Shown here in pieces: positions 11,601 through 21,710 of a stretch of 64,000 bases of DNA (position 1 is the first letter of the stretch; every line of letters begins with the position of its first letter). Source of the stretch: Synaphobranchus kaupii (Eukaryota > Chordata > Actinopteri > Anguilliformes > Synaphobranchidae). The position numbers were made by a program, and so were the translations under genes. Location of the stretch: contig CM056389.1 of the NCBI GenBank assembly GCA_029718625.1, positions 4,902,368 through 4,966,367 on the forward strand, read 5' to 3'. The notes beneath the pieces are model-generated. The model saw nothing but the letters and a program-made list of their open reading frames with translations, was not told the origin of the DNA and searched no databases.

Positions 11601-11992
11601 CCCACGGATGCACTGACTCAGAACACATCTACCACCTGTTCTGGGAGTGCTCCGTGGCCAGACGGGTCTGGGGCCTTGTTGTTTCTTCTGTCTCCCGAAA
11701 CAGGTTGCTGCCTAGGTCCTCCCTGACTGCTGAGAGTGTCCTCTACGGCCCCCGTGGAGGATGCAAAACACCGGAGCTCCAGCGTCAGTGGAGGATCGTT
11801 AATACTATCAAGCAGGTCCTGTGGGAGGCGAGGAACATCAAGGTCTACCAAAAGACGACTGTAGACCTGGTCACTCTCAGGAGGAGGGCGCAAAACCTCC
11901 TCCAAGACGGCGTTATGGTCGATTACGCAAAGGACAAGTGTCTGGCGAGAGAGAAATGGGGGGTGGACCATTGGAAAGAACTGATCATTTAG
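8612..11992 (+). CDS. LINE ORF2: endonuclease-reverse transcriptase, Tx1-like
   Basis: A 1,126-residue protein that nicks target DNA and primes reverse transcription there. The N-terminal apurinic-type endonuclease shows N9 (SNTRS), E38 (LLQEC), D142-F-N144 (GGDFN) and S-D220-H (YSDHHMV). The reverse transcriptase shows APGPDGIPAEFYQ near 450, LDQEKAFDRV near 577, SGVRQGCPLASLLY and the catalytic AYMDD at D685-D686. A zinc-binding CPHGC...H...C motif lies near residue 1,000. The segment DQTCSIPGRSINDNLLLVRD resembles Tx1-clade elements of the L1 superfamily. The frame is unbroken with no visible missing catalytic residue. The start eight bases after the ORF1 stop is the first methionine and precedes the endonuclease directly. 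Confidence 0.93.
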   Translation: MTLTLTTSNTRSIRDPNKRHSVFSTLQQTPSDVILLQECGIPFRTMDDILREEWRVGDSLWSGSNVARADGVGTLTKNPYVKITGNNILESGRILVTDICVGGSPLRLVNVYGPTSVAERVSLFTKLRPIIHCNMPVVVGGDFNCALRDEDRSRPRKDRSSDELRSIIEDFSLHDAGGASPPQHTWVSSSGVSSSRIDMFLLSPGLRVHAFSIRAVHYSDHHMVTVSLVWEKAITIGRGLWRMNTSHLQDPKVCLSFSRRYLEWVSLKHLFDSPIEWWEMVKERVQGYFRAVGRRKAKERRAAFDHANAALQRLSLLQSRGLEVSSEIALAKQSLSALYREERRKYTFRSKLQGLEEDEKCTRYFFRRARSKANNISSLYNSRGVVVSEEAEVREVAREFYAGLYSIRPADGALMDTFLGCLDRRLGDESREPELSAEELTRAVRSLNQHKAPGPDGIPAEFYQAFWDLLKEDVAEVFRAAYREGRLGASLRQSAVALVPKKGDLKDLRHWRPINLLSADYKIMAKALMRRFQHLMTSVVGPDQTCSIPGRSINDNLLLVRDVIIHSGERGSPLGLLSLDQEKAFDRVSHVCLERVLERFNFPSSLLRWTKMCLTDISGRVVVNKQPSAPFAIRSGVRQGCPLASLLYVIYLEPFLQAIRGNPGIAGYPLPGAQGERLRVMAYMDDITIVGTDSHSIAVANKVLDDFCAATGALVNRDKSELFLSRHWREPLTVAFPVRRDKIKLLGVTFQSDGEGRLSWEETLRHVQVKLQSWGVRPLTQTGKILVLKAIVLPICLYLGRVFPPDKATSKLLTRMAFRFVWGSTMEKLKRATLLKEEQNGGRGVPDIVTIVLVQGLAALVQNTRKVEKASGAFARYYATPFLRTMGLCALDLTIPYSWDPPYAYRALRDFAFGAGLPRAGLTSWSYKIIMAHLRSKETMTLPRGSTTLDPSIIWANVLHKCLSNKQKDIAWMSAHMCLPTRSFMFKWHLALTERCPHGCTDSEHIYHLFWECSVARRVWGLVVSSVSRNRLLPRSSLTAESVLYGPRGGCKTPELQRQWRIVNTIKQVLWEARNIKVYQKTTVDLVTLRRRAQNLLQDGVMVDYAKDKCLAREKWGVDHWKELII

Positions 11993-12324
11993 TCCACCCC
12001 CCCCCATCCCAAGGAAGAGAGAGAGAGAGACAGAACAATTGCCCACCCAATGACCCGGGAACGCATGGACTATCCTTCATTTCAATGTCGTGTGATTTCC
12101 TTTTTGTTTTGTAACCTTCTCCTTTTTGTATGTGATGTAATTTACGGTCGTGTTATGAATGTTGCATGTTAATTTTTAGAAATTAAAAAGGGAGGGGAAA
12201 TAAACCCCCCCCCCCCGACAAAATATGTTTTTAAAAAAACTGTGAAATGAAAAGTTTGAAAATATAATTAAATGTAATGAAATGGTTTTATTTTAAAATG
12301 ACATTTAAAACCAATAAAAGACAA

Positions 12325-12401
12325 TTATTTATTTTTCAGTGATATTTCATTTTTATAAATGTGTTACTGTTGTGAATTAACTCATAAATTGTCAATTCCA
12401 T
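12325..12401. repeat. 77-bp target-site duplication, right copy
   Basis: An exact second copy of 8,286-8,362. After it the sequence continues as the second genomic copy does after 46,081. Confidence 0.95.
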
Positions 12402-13510
12402 GATGTCGCTGCGAGTTGATTGAACGCTCCCTTTTATATTCCAGCATAACAAACACTATTACTATACGGACGGAGCTTGCTTGGTTCTTGCTTGGTTCTT
12501 CGTCAGTATTTTTATTTATTGAAAAGGTTATTGAAAATGTTTTATTCATATATAATATTAATTTATATAAAATATATAATATATTTTGACAAGCCTCACT
12601 GAAGGTTGCAGGAAATCCCCTGTGCTCAGTACAAACTTATTTTAATTGTTACTCTTCGCTGGTAGCCAGGCCTATCTGTGTGCAGGCCTCCATTTTGGAT
12701 GTAGCCATGAATTTAATGAGCTATCTAACATCATTTGAAAGAAATGTCCGAATAGGTCTAAGTTTGGCTTCTGTTTTCCACAAACTTTAAAATGGAAAAT
12801 GACTTCACTGTCAAGGAACCTTTTTTTAATACAGCAATGTAAGGTTTAATTTGGAATTGAAGGTGGCATAAAGATGTTACTTTTTTTGTTGTTGCTATGT
12901 TCACATTTTGGCAAGCTAACGTATTTAATTACATATTAACATTAAATATTAATTTGTTACAGGCCCGGAGCTATAGGGGTGCATTGCTGGTGTACGGCAG
13001 TGAACACCTAGTTGTCTCCGTAAATCTACATAGTATTTTAAAGTTGTTTTTTTTTTCGTTTTTGTTTTGCTTGCAATGGTAAATACGTGTGTGTAAAATA
13101 ATATTGGAGATCTTGTAGCCTAACTTTGAGAAGGACTGTAATATCCAATGTCAGTATTGACTATTAAAAATATTGCCCGCCAGACGCGCTGACTAACCGG
13201 TGTAGCGTACAATTTTTCCCACCGTATAATTCTTATTACTTCCGGGTCAGTTGCTTGACTACGTCTCGCTAGCTACTAGCACCTAGCACTGAACTGGGTC
13301 GATTATCCGCTATGTTAGCCAGTAATCTACAAGTGGTTCGATAATTTCCAATGTATTTGTTTAATTGGCCTGTAAATAAACATTATTAGCTAGTTCTACA
13401 CTCGCATTAATGCTATGTAGGGTAGCACAAATGCTATCGGACCACGGATAGGTTCAAAAAGATAGCTCGTCTTTATTGTTTGCGCCAAAGTTCTAGCTAG
13501 CTAGTAATAC
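12402..13510. other. Intergenic, no gene seen
   Basis: AT-rich sequence colinear with 46,082-47,190. It contains only short chance frames. I see no splice-flanked coding segment. Confidence 0.6.
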
Positions 13511-13678
13511 ATGCGGGCATCGACGACAATGTGCGAGAACTCATTCTCCACACTGACCAATGTATTCAGCCAACACAGAAGAAACATGTTGCATACACGG
13601 AAAGCCCAGCTGATTCAGCTCCCATTCGAGAAGGACCTTACACGAAAATTTTGCGATGAATGGAAGGAAAGGCTGTGA
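13511..13678 (+). pseudogene. hAT transposase C-terminal remnant
   Basis: A 55-codon frame reads TMCENSFSTLTNVFSQHRRN, then a KAQLIQL-type segment ending at TGA. This resembles the hAT-family C-terminal dimerisation region, where a CE-SFS motif is followed by HRR and a closing helix. Nothing recognisable of the transposase lies upstream, so it is a fossil fragment, or less likely a domesticated exon. The second copy is at 47,191-47,358 with several substitutions and no stop. Confidence 0.65.
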
Positions 13679-14683
13679 GATTCAGTTAAACATCAAGGCA
13701 ATTGCAGCTCTACTGAGTCAAGGTAAGCTGACGGATGCTGTTCTCTGCACGTGTAACGTTACTTCTGTTGAAAAGCTGGACAACTTGCCTATTATTAATT
13801 AGCTGGTTTAGTATAAAATAATCCGGGTCCCGCATAACCTATTATTGACAGCATCCTATTTGTATTTAGCTGGCTTGCTGGCTATATGGTAAAGTGATTG
13901 TTGAGATGTGTCCGCTTTTTTGAGCTCTGTTGTTGTGGTGTAGTAGCGCACTCTTGTGGCACGGTGACGTTAGCCGTCTTAATAACCTATACGGACGGGA
14001 TAAGTTTTCAGGACAGACAATGTCTGGAAAGTAATTATCACAGGACGTCTGTAATGATAATGGGCGATTCGGGCGTATCTCCGTAATCAGTGTCTAGAAA
14101 TGTAGAGATTGGAGTGTCTACTCCATGTTGTCGTCACACCGAAAATGTTCCCCACGCGTCATACAACGTTACACATCCTCTCTTCAATGCAAAATGATTG
14201 CTTCTGGTAGAAAATCGTTGGCAGGGAGCAATTGAAAAGCAGGCGCCAAAAAATAAATAATAATCCACGTGGAGACAATGTTGACATTGCAAACTGTCAA
14301 CAAAAAGCGTGAGGAATCCTGCATTACATCTCTATTAACGGTCAATTGAGAAAAATAGTAAACTCTTAGGCCAGATCATAACACGTATGTAAGGTTATAC
14401 CACATATCGACGTTTAATACATTGTGTGTGTGTCGTGGAGACTATCTGCTAGAATGATATTTTAATGCCCGTCGAACATTTAAAAAAACTTCATTAAATC
14501 ACGCACGACAATTAAACCTGCTGACTGTGCTAAATTAGAAGCAGCAGCAGCAAAGTAGGAGCGCCTCAGCGCGGTTAGTGCCTCCTCATCTGCCGTAGTT
14601 GGGCTACTGGAATGACGCATGAAAAAACTACAGTAACACCAACGGGTGTGATTGGTGGAGATTATTTTTTTTATGCACCCTCA
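13679..14683. other. Intergenic, no gene seen
   Basis: It follows the hAT remnant and leads into the U2 unit. From about 14,400 it matches the sequence upstream of U2 unit A. It differs from the second genomic copy by a 4-bp indel and a few substitutions. Confidence 0.6.
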
Positions 14684-14697
14684 GATGCATCGTGGGA
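14684..14697 (+). promoter_or_regulatory. Staf/ZNF143-like distal element of U2 unit B
   Basis: GATGCATCGTGGGA about 200 bp upstream of U2, equivalent to 3,431-3,444. Confidence 0.5.
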
Positions 14698-14828
14698 TCT
14701 TTACATGACCAAACTATAAAAAAATGCACATATAGACACAATCGAGCTCTGAATTCCTTACTATACTATCTAATTTAACATTGTTCAATTGTCGGGTTTG
14801 TTACATGGAGCCCAAATCTTCCATACCG

Positions 14829-14847
14829 TCACCGTGCATTGTGTTTC
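14829..14847 (+). promoter_or_regulatory. U2 PSE, unit B
   Basis: TCACCGTGCATTGTGTTTC at -55 to -37. It differs from units A and C by one base (GTGCATT instead of GTACATT). Confidence 0.7.
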
Positions 14848-14883
14848 CCAGATGGGCTCGCCCGACTCAAGCCGTCGTCCGGT

Positions 14884-15074
14884 ATCGCTTCTCGGCCTTT
14901 TGGCTAAGATCAAGTGTAGTATCTGTTCTTATCAGTTTAATATCTGATACGTCCCCTATCTGGGGACCATATATTAAATTGATTTTTGGAACAGGGAGAT
15001 GGAATAGGGGCTTGCTCCGTCCACTCCACGCATCGACCTGGTATTGCAGTACATCCAGGAACGGTGCACTCCCC
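14884..15074 (+). ncRNA. U2 spliceosomal snRNA, unit B
   Basis: A full-length 191-nt U2 snRNA with a body that looks identical to units A and C. It has an intact branch-point pairing sequence, the same compensated stem IIb, Sm site and 3' stem-loops. Its flanks diverge from unit A by a few percent while the RNA body does not, which suggests selection or gene conversion. It lies 11.25 kb downstream of unit A in the same orientation. Confidence 0.93.
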
Positions 15075-15092
15075 ACCTGGGGAAAACGTGTG

Positions 15093-15108
15093 GTTTGAAA
15101 GTAGGAGA
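15093..15108 (+). terminator. U2 3' box, unit B
   Basis: GTTTGAAAGTAGGAGA, 18 bp after the RNA end. Confidence 0.8.
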
Positions 15109-15456
15109 TGTTCTTGCATGTATATTTACACGTGGTTTGTAATTGGAAACGCTGCTTCTGTGTCTATTATATGGATGGATGAGGTGTGAGTGGGTACTTC
15201 AGGAACCATGGACATAGTATTCTGTACATATCACACTTCTTTAATGTGAGCCCATTCCAGACTTCCTAGCAGGATACATTCTTTGTGTCCAGCCTTTATT
15301 TCATCTAGAAATTCGAAGCATTCTAAAATGAGATGGGTGAAAACGTTTCAATGTACTTACTATTAATATTTATTGGAATGCTTTAAGCCGACATGCAGGG
15401 TGTCTTTAGCCCCGTTTGTGTTGAGCTCCCTCTTGTGGTGAAAGTGTGAACTGTAG

Positions 15457-15599
15457 AATAATGATTGGGAAACTGGGCTTGGAACTGGATGGATGTGGGT
15501 TCGATTCCCAGCTGAGGCACTGCTGTTATACTCTTCAGGTTGAGGAACTTTAACCTGCTTCAGTGAATACCCAGCTGTATGAATGGATTGTATGTGAAC
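15457..15599 (+). mobile_element. tRNA-derived SINE, unit B
   Basis: The same insertion as at 4,208, with its B box in GTGGGTTCGATTCCC. Confidence 0.7.
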
Positions 15600-15827
15600 A
15601 TATTGTATAACATTTGATACTGTATTACATCCATGCTCATTGTTTCTTACAAAATATTTTCTTTTTAATATCTCTTCCCCTCATACAGAATGAGTTCTAT
15701 ACTGTGTGTTACATCCATTGCTTACCAACATGTACCCAGTATATTTATCTTACAAACAGCACTTTGTTACTGCAAGCAATTTATCCACAAATCAACAATT
15801 ATATTGTTTTACTAGGCATGATAATTT

Positions 15828-15940
15828 GATGTGGGATATATTGTGTGTGATTGACGTGTGTGTTATAATGTTGTGTAAAGTGATGTGGGATATATTGTGT
15901 GTGATTAATCTGTGATGTTGTGTGAAATGATGTGGGATAA
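15828..15940. repeat. 54-bp tandem repeat, unit B
   Basis: About two units of the array seen at 4,591. Confidence 0.9.
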
Positions 15941-16006
15941 TGATGTGTAAAATGACATAATAAAGGGCAGATGGGGCCATGCATTACTCCTCAAGCTTAG
16001 TCAGCT

Positions 16007-16093
16007 GATCATGCTGCTCATCTCTGAAACAGTTAATGCAGGTTTATTTCTGACACTGATCATGCCGCTCATCTCTGAAACAGTTAATGCAGG
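16007..16093. repeat. 51-bp tandem repeat, unit B
   Basis: Fewer than two units of the array seen at 4,824. This is the shortest of the three copies. Confidence 0.9.
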
Positions 16094-16438
16094 ACACTGA
16101 AATGATGCTGAATGATTCTGTATCATATAACTCGCATGATCTTTCTTATCCTGTCCTCCCCAGCACAAGACCACGGTCACAATGTACTCCATGTTGCTCT
16201 CCAACACGCCGCAATCCTGTGATAAAGCAAAGGGTATGAAGAAGTGACTGAGGAGATCACAGTAAAAAAGTAAGCATTTAGATGGGCTACTTGTCAAATG
16301 TACCTTTTCCTGAACATCAATTCAACTTGTGTGATAATTGTTAGTCTGGACAGTATCCTAAAGCTTGTATGTGTAAAAAATGTGTTGACATACGCTTTTG
16401 AAAAAGTAACTACATCAAGCTTTTTAACTTATATATTT

Positions 16439-16904
16439 CCATTCACTTCTATAGGGCAGCTAAAACATTCTCAAAATGACACTTCTAGCACGTATGCGAA
16501 CGCAAACGAAGCAGATTTTGTCGATACAAAGAATAACCAGTCCTCTTACATATTTTTCTTTTGTGTAATTAAAATTATTTATAAAAGTGCTATTTTCTAT
16601 CTTGTTGGCAAGCTACCAGAAAAGACTAACAAAATGTCGGCAGGTCAGTTTGTTTACTTCCAGGAATGCTTGCTTCTGTGGAAATTTGGACTACTGAGTG
16701 GTTTCTGGCGCAAGAACATACATACCGGATCTACGTTCCAAATTAAATACGAAAAAGCCAGGAAAGGGCCATTTAATTTTCTCAAAAAAATGCGTAAGAG
16801 GACTGGTTATTGTTTGTATTGACAGAATCCACTTCGTTCACGTTCGTATACGTGTTAGAAGTGTCATTTTGAGACCGTTTTAGCTGCCTTATAGAAGTGA
16901 ATGG
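16439..16904. mobile_element. MITE-like element with inverted termini, unit B
   Basis: The same element as at 5,511. It is 7 bp longer overall and differs by small indels. Confidence 0.6.
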
Positions 16905-17828
16905 AGAGCGACAAATACCCTATTCTGTATTATCAACCCAGGGGAGCACAGAGCAACTAACAAACATATTTTGCCACTATTTGCATATCATGACCAGGTA
17001 ACTACACAACCCAAAGTTGTGGTGTTATACTCTCATAATATTCTTTTCTACCCCGCATACCCGACACACAGCCTCGTCCAAATTTTTTGGAATAACATTG
17101 TCGTCTGGCTCGAAGCCAGAATGCTTCCATATGAGCTAATGGCCATAACCAAATAGCCTATACAAGTGTCCGATACTTATTATAACTCCAAGAACAACAC
17201 CTTTTACCCCCTTAACTTGTTTATGTATAGCCTATGCTGTTGTAACCTATCACAAGTAGCCCATAGCCTACTTAAGCCTATAAAAACTGCACAAAGCAAC
17301 ACACTCAAAATTAATCCCCCTATGAATAATGAACTGTCCCAGACAGTGCGTCCCCTCCTGAAATAAGTTAAAATCGTTGGTGGCGCCACAGTCAGTTTGT
17401 GTGTTGTAGCCTACCTGTCACGTAGAAGTCTTAGGCTACTAATTACGGATTTGCTGTAGCTACTCCCTGTAACGTTATGCAGGCTGAAAAGGTCACTGCT
17501 CTGTGGTTTTTTCGAGTTTGAGTTTGTATCCAGTTGACATTTCGACGCTTCAGCTGCTGCTGAAATGACTGCCTTTCGGCCTTTTCCTAAAGTGAAACGA
17601 GTTCATGTTGTCCACCATCTTAACGAACTAGTTATTTTTCCCGTGCCGAATATTTGAGTCTTGGTTGGTAGCTCAATTGTGACGTTCGCTACCGAATTGT
17701 GTAAAGTTAGCGCGATAGCTACATACCCGATGCAACAACAACGGGGGAGTCTGTTCGAAATTAGCAGGCGGAACCGCATATAACCAAGCGTGTTATACAT
17801 TGTGTGTCATGGGCAATATCTGATAGAA
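16905..17828. other. Intergenic, with a diverged U2-upstream segment
   Basis: About 17,022-17,360 matches the hAT-like interior at 7,440-7,790. From about 17,640 the sequence matches 3,010-3,200, the stretch leading into U2 unit A. It breaks off at 17,828 where a LINE begins. No U2 gene follows. Confidence 0.65.
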
Positions 17829-19230
17829 TTGTCTTTATTGGTTTTAAATTTCAGTTCCAATAAAAACATTTCATTACCATCTACAGTTTTTCATTTCACA
17901 TTTTAAAAACATTCTTTATCGGGGGGGTGTTTTATTTCCCGTCCCTTTTTAATTTTACATTTAAAATTGACTTACAACATTCAAGACACCACAATAAAAA
18001 ACATCACATTCAGTCGAAATATCACTAAAACAAAAGGAAAAGACTCAAAGACATTGAAATGAAAAAGGAAGACATGCGCTCCCGGGTTATTGGGCGGGCA
18101 AAAGTTCTCTCTCTTCCTTTGGGATGGAGGGGGGTGGACTAAATGATCAGTTCTTTCCAATGGTCCACCCCCCATTTCTCTCTCGCCAGACACTTGTCCT
18201 TCGCGTAATCGACCATAACGCCGTCTTGGAGGAGGTTTTGCGCCCTCCTCCTGAGAGTGACCAGGTCTACAGTTGTTTTTTGATAGACCTTGATGTTCCT
18301 CGCCTCCCACAGGACCTGCTTCACGGTGTTGACGATCCTCCACTGACGCTGGAGCTCTGGAGTTCTGCAGCCTCCACGGAATCCGTAGAGGACGCTCTCA
18401 GCAGTCAGGGAGGACCTAGGCAGCAACCTGTTACGGGAGACAGAGGAAACAACAAGGCCCCAGACCTGTCTGGCCACGGAGCACTCCCAGAACAGATGGT
18501 AGATGTGTTCTGAGTCAGTGCATCCGTGGGGGCAGCGCTCAGTCAGGGCCAAGTGCCGCTTAAACATGAATGACCTGGTGGGGAGACACATGTGGGCTGA
18601 CATCCAGGCAATGTCCTTTTGCTTATTGCTTAAACATTTATGTAGGACATTAGCCCAGATTATAGACGGGTCCAGGGTCGTGCTGCCCCTCGGGAGTGTC
18701 ATGGTCTCCTTCGATCTTAAATGAGCCATGATTATTTTATAGCTCCACGAGGTCAGCCCGGCCCTGGGCAATCCTGCCCCAAAAGCAAAGTCCCTCAGGG
18801 CTCGATATACATATGGGGGGTCCCCGCTGTACGGTATGGTGAGGTCCAGCGCACACAGGCCCATCGTCCTCAGGAAGGGAGTGGCATAGTACCTAGCAAA
18901 GGCACCAGAGGCCTTCTCAACCTTCCGAGTATTCTGGACCAGTGTGGCCAGACCCTGCACCAAAACGATGTTAACAATGTCTGGAACCCCCCTGCCCCCA
19001 TTCTGCTCTTCCTTGAGGAGGGTAGCTCTTTTCAACTTCTGGTGCTCCCCCAGACAAAGCGAAAGGCCATTCTAGTAATGAGTTTACTAGTGGCCTTGTC
19101 TGGGGGAAACACCCTCCTCAAGTAGAGAAAAATGGGAAGGACTATTGCCTTCAGGACCAAGATCTTACCCGTCTGAGTCAGAGGCCGCACGCTCCAGCTC
19201 CGGAGTTTGGCCTGGATGTGGCGGAGGGTT
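17829..19230 (-). mobile_element. 5'-truncated Tx1-like LINE fragment, first copy
   Basis: An inverted relative of the element at 8,363, covering the 3' UTR and the last about 360 codons of ORF2. Its 3' terminus (CCAATAAAGACAA on the minus strand) faces left. Codons are open from 19,035 down to 18,139, including the C-terminal CPHGC zinc motif. A 4-bp deletion near 19,038 breaks the frame upstream. It lacks the endonuclease and catalytic site, so it is dead. Its 5' end abuts another LINE at 19,231. Confidence 0.88.
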
Positions 19231-21325
19231 GAAGATCTTTATAAAAATCCAGAATGCCAAGATTTAACCTCCAATCAGACCTTAACTATAGAAAAACTGA
19301 AAGTATTGGAAACTGCAATAAAAGATAATCAATGTGCTCTTGATTATCCCATTACTATCCAAGAACTAAAACCAAAACTCAAAGCCCTTAAAAATGGAAA
19401 GGCCTGTGGAATTGACAGCATCAATTCAGAAATGTTGAAGAACAGCAGTCCTAAACTTCAACTTTCTATTCTAAAACTTTTCAACCTGGTGCTAAAAACC
19501 GGATGTTTCCCTGTGATTTGGAATAAAGGTCTCATTACACCCATATTTAAAAACGGAGACAAATTTGACCCTAGCAATTACAGAGGGATCTGTGTTAACA
19601 GTAACCTTGGAAAAGTCTTCTGTAGCATACTAAATTCCAGATTATCGACATACCTTATTGAACACAATGCCCTATCAAAACGTCAAATAGGCTTCTTACC
19701 CAAACATCAAACATCAGACCATATTTACACTTTACATACCCTTATCAAGAATCACGTCCACAACAAAAACAAAGGAAAGATATTTGCCTGCTTTGTAGAT
19801 GTAAAAAAGGCTTTTGATTCAATTTGGCACAACGGATTACTTTTTCAACTCCTTCAAAGTGGCATAGGTGGAAAACTATATGACCTAATTAAATCTAAAT
19901 ATTCAGAAAATACATGCTCTGTGAAAATTGGAAACAGAAATACGGAATATTTCAATCAAGGGCGAGGAGTTCATCAGGGCTGCAACTTATCACCTACCCT
20001 GTTCAACATATACATTAACAAATTGGCCACTACACTTGAAAACTCTCCTAGTCCTGGCCTAGATTTACAAGGAAAAGAAATCAAATTCCTCATGTATGCA
20101 GATGATCTAGTCTTGATGTCCCCTACAGAACACGGGTTACAACAGAACCTAGAATTGCTAGAGAACTATTGTGAAGATTGGGCACTGAAAATTAACCTAG
20201 AAAAAACCAAGATTATGGTGATCCAAAAAACAGGCCAGATCACAGGGATCCAGATACCAATTCACTATAGGAGAAACCAAATTACAGCACACTATGGAGT
20301 ACAATTACCTAGGCATAATAATCAGTGCTTCTGGAAGGTTTGACAAAGCTATAAGTGCATTGACAGATAAAGCACGTAGGGTCTATTATAGCATCAGAAG
20401 GTCATTAAACAAATTCAATCCTCCAATTAAAATTTGGCTTAAGATATTCAACAATGTCATTCAACCTATTCTTCTATATGGGAGTGAAATATGGGGCCCA
20501 CCTCTGAATCAAAGACGCACATCATGGGACACAAATCCTATAGAAAAGCTACACCTTGAGTTCTGCAAAGACATCCTCAAGGTTCATAGAAATAGCCCAA
20601 ACCACGCCTGCAGAGCAGAACTGGGTAAATTCCCTTTGTCCCTCCCCATGATAAAAAGGGCTATCAAATTCCAGGCTCACTTAGCAAAAGCTGATCCTGA
20701 ATCCTACCAGCACAGAGCATTCATGAGTAACTGCCTCTGCCCAGAGACAGACCCCCTGAAACATATCAAAGATACTTACCATCTTCAAAACAATGACTTC
20801 CATACTCTTTCAAAAACAGAACTAAAAATAATGGATAACAAGAACAAAAATAATTACATTGGTAATTGGATGAACGAAATAAACTACATTAATAAATTGG
20901 AATGTTATCGATCACTGAACAGAAAATATACATTAGCACAGTACCTTGTTACTATAAAAAATCCCAAAGAGAGACGCACTTTAACAATGTACAGACTCAG
21001 TGACCATAATCTGGAAATAGAAAAAGGGCGCCATAGGAAAACGTGGAAGCCCAGAGAGGAGAGAACATGTGAACATTGTGGATCAGGAGAAATAGAGACA
21101 GAATTCCACTTTCTCCTCTCCTGCTCCACATATGTTTCTTTAAGAGAAGCTTTCCTATGTAAAGCTAAAAACAAAATAGCATCATATAACAGCAAAACAC
21201 AAGATGAACAATTACAGATATGTTTGGGAGAAGTACCAGAGTTAATGGAACTTTCTGCACAATATGTGACAGCCTGCCATGAATTAAGAGGGAAAAATAA
21301 AATATTAATTAACAATGTAACATAG
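19231..21325 (+). pseudogene. Reverse transcriptase of the (GA)n-tailed LINE, frameshifted
   Basis: The open frame enters from the Tx1 junction, so the ATG at 19,207 is not a real start. Visible motifs are GKACGIDSINSEML, ITPIFKNGDKFDPSNYRGIC, FVDVKKAFDSIWH, GVHQGCNLSPTLFNIYINKL and YADDLVLM (aspartates at 20,098-20,103). A one-base frameshift near 20,255-20,265 moves the reading frame, which then stays open to TAG at 21,325. That part includes YLGIIISASG and a zinc-type CEHCGSGEIETEFHFLLSC. The same frameshift is present in the second copy. With no endonuclease and a broken frame it cannot act on its own. Confidence 0.88.
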
Positions 21326-21710
21326 TCCCAATCTGATCAGTTTTAACAAATTGTATTTTATTATTTTTTTAAAAATTATTTTATTTATTAATTTTTTGTG
21401 TACTTATACGTTTGTGTATAATATTTTTGTATATTTTATTTTCACTGTACTTCTTTTAACTTTTGTTTTTGATTATTATTATTTATTGATTTGTTATTAT
21501 TATTATTATTATTTATTAACTTTATCCACTTATATGTGTAATTAATATAAGAACCACATATCACTCACTGTACCATATGTATATATTAATGAATTATTAT
21601 TATTATTCTCTATAAATATGTGTTGTATACTGTACTGCTTTGGCACAATGATTGACTCATTCATGCCAATAAAGCCATTTGAACTTGAGAGAGAGAGAGA
21701 GAGAGAGAGG
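19231..21710 (+). mobile_element. 5'-truncated LINE of another family with (GA)n tail, first copy
   Basis: A non-LTR retrotransposon carrying reverse transcriptase and C-terminal regions, a 3' UTR with AATAAA at 21,668 and a terminal (GA)n tract from 21,687. It has no endonuclease domain. Codon and base use are AT-rich, unlike the neighbouring Tx1 fragment. The clade is not one I can assign; the closing C-x2-C...HFLLSC motif occurs in several non-LTR groups. Confidence 0.85.

Larger units (their letters stand above)
8363..12324 (+). mobile_element. Tx1-like (L1 superfamily) LINE, 5'-truncated
   Basis: The borders are exact because the empty site exists at 46,005-46,081. The 3,962-bp insert holds the end of ORF1, a complete ORF2 and a 332-bp 3' UTR with a (GA)n run, a C tract and a terminal CCAATAAAAGACAA. 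It lacks a poly(A) tail. The same 3' end occurs on the inverted fragments at 17,829 and 56,215. The 5' end is lost inside ORF1. An open 1,126-codon ORF2 and exact flanks indicate a recent insertion. Confidence 0.92.

Noticed and set aside
19207..19230. ATG at 19,207 as start of the reverse transcriptase (also 57,594)
   Set aside because: These codons are antisense Tx1-like sequence. The frame merely runs across the junction between two LINEs.
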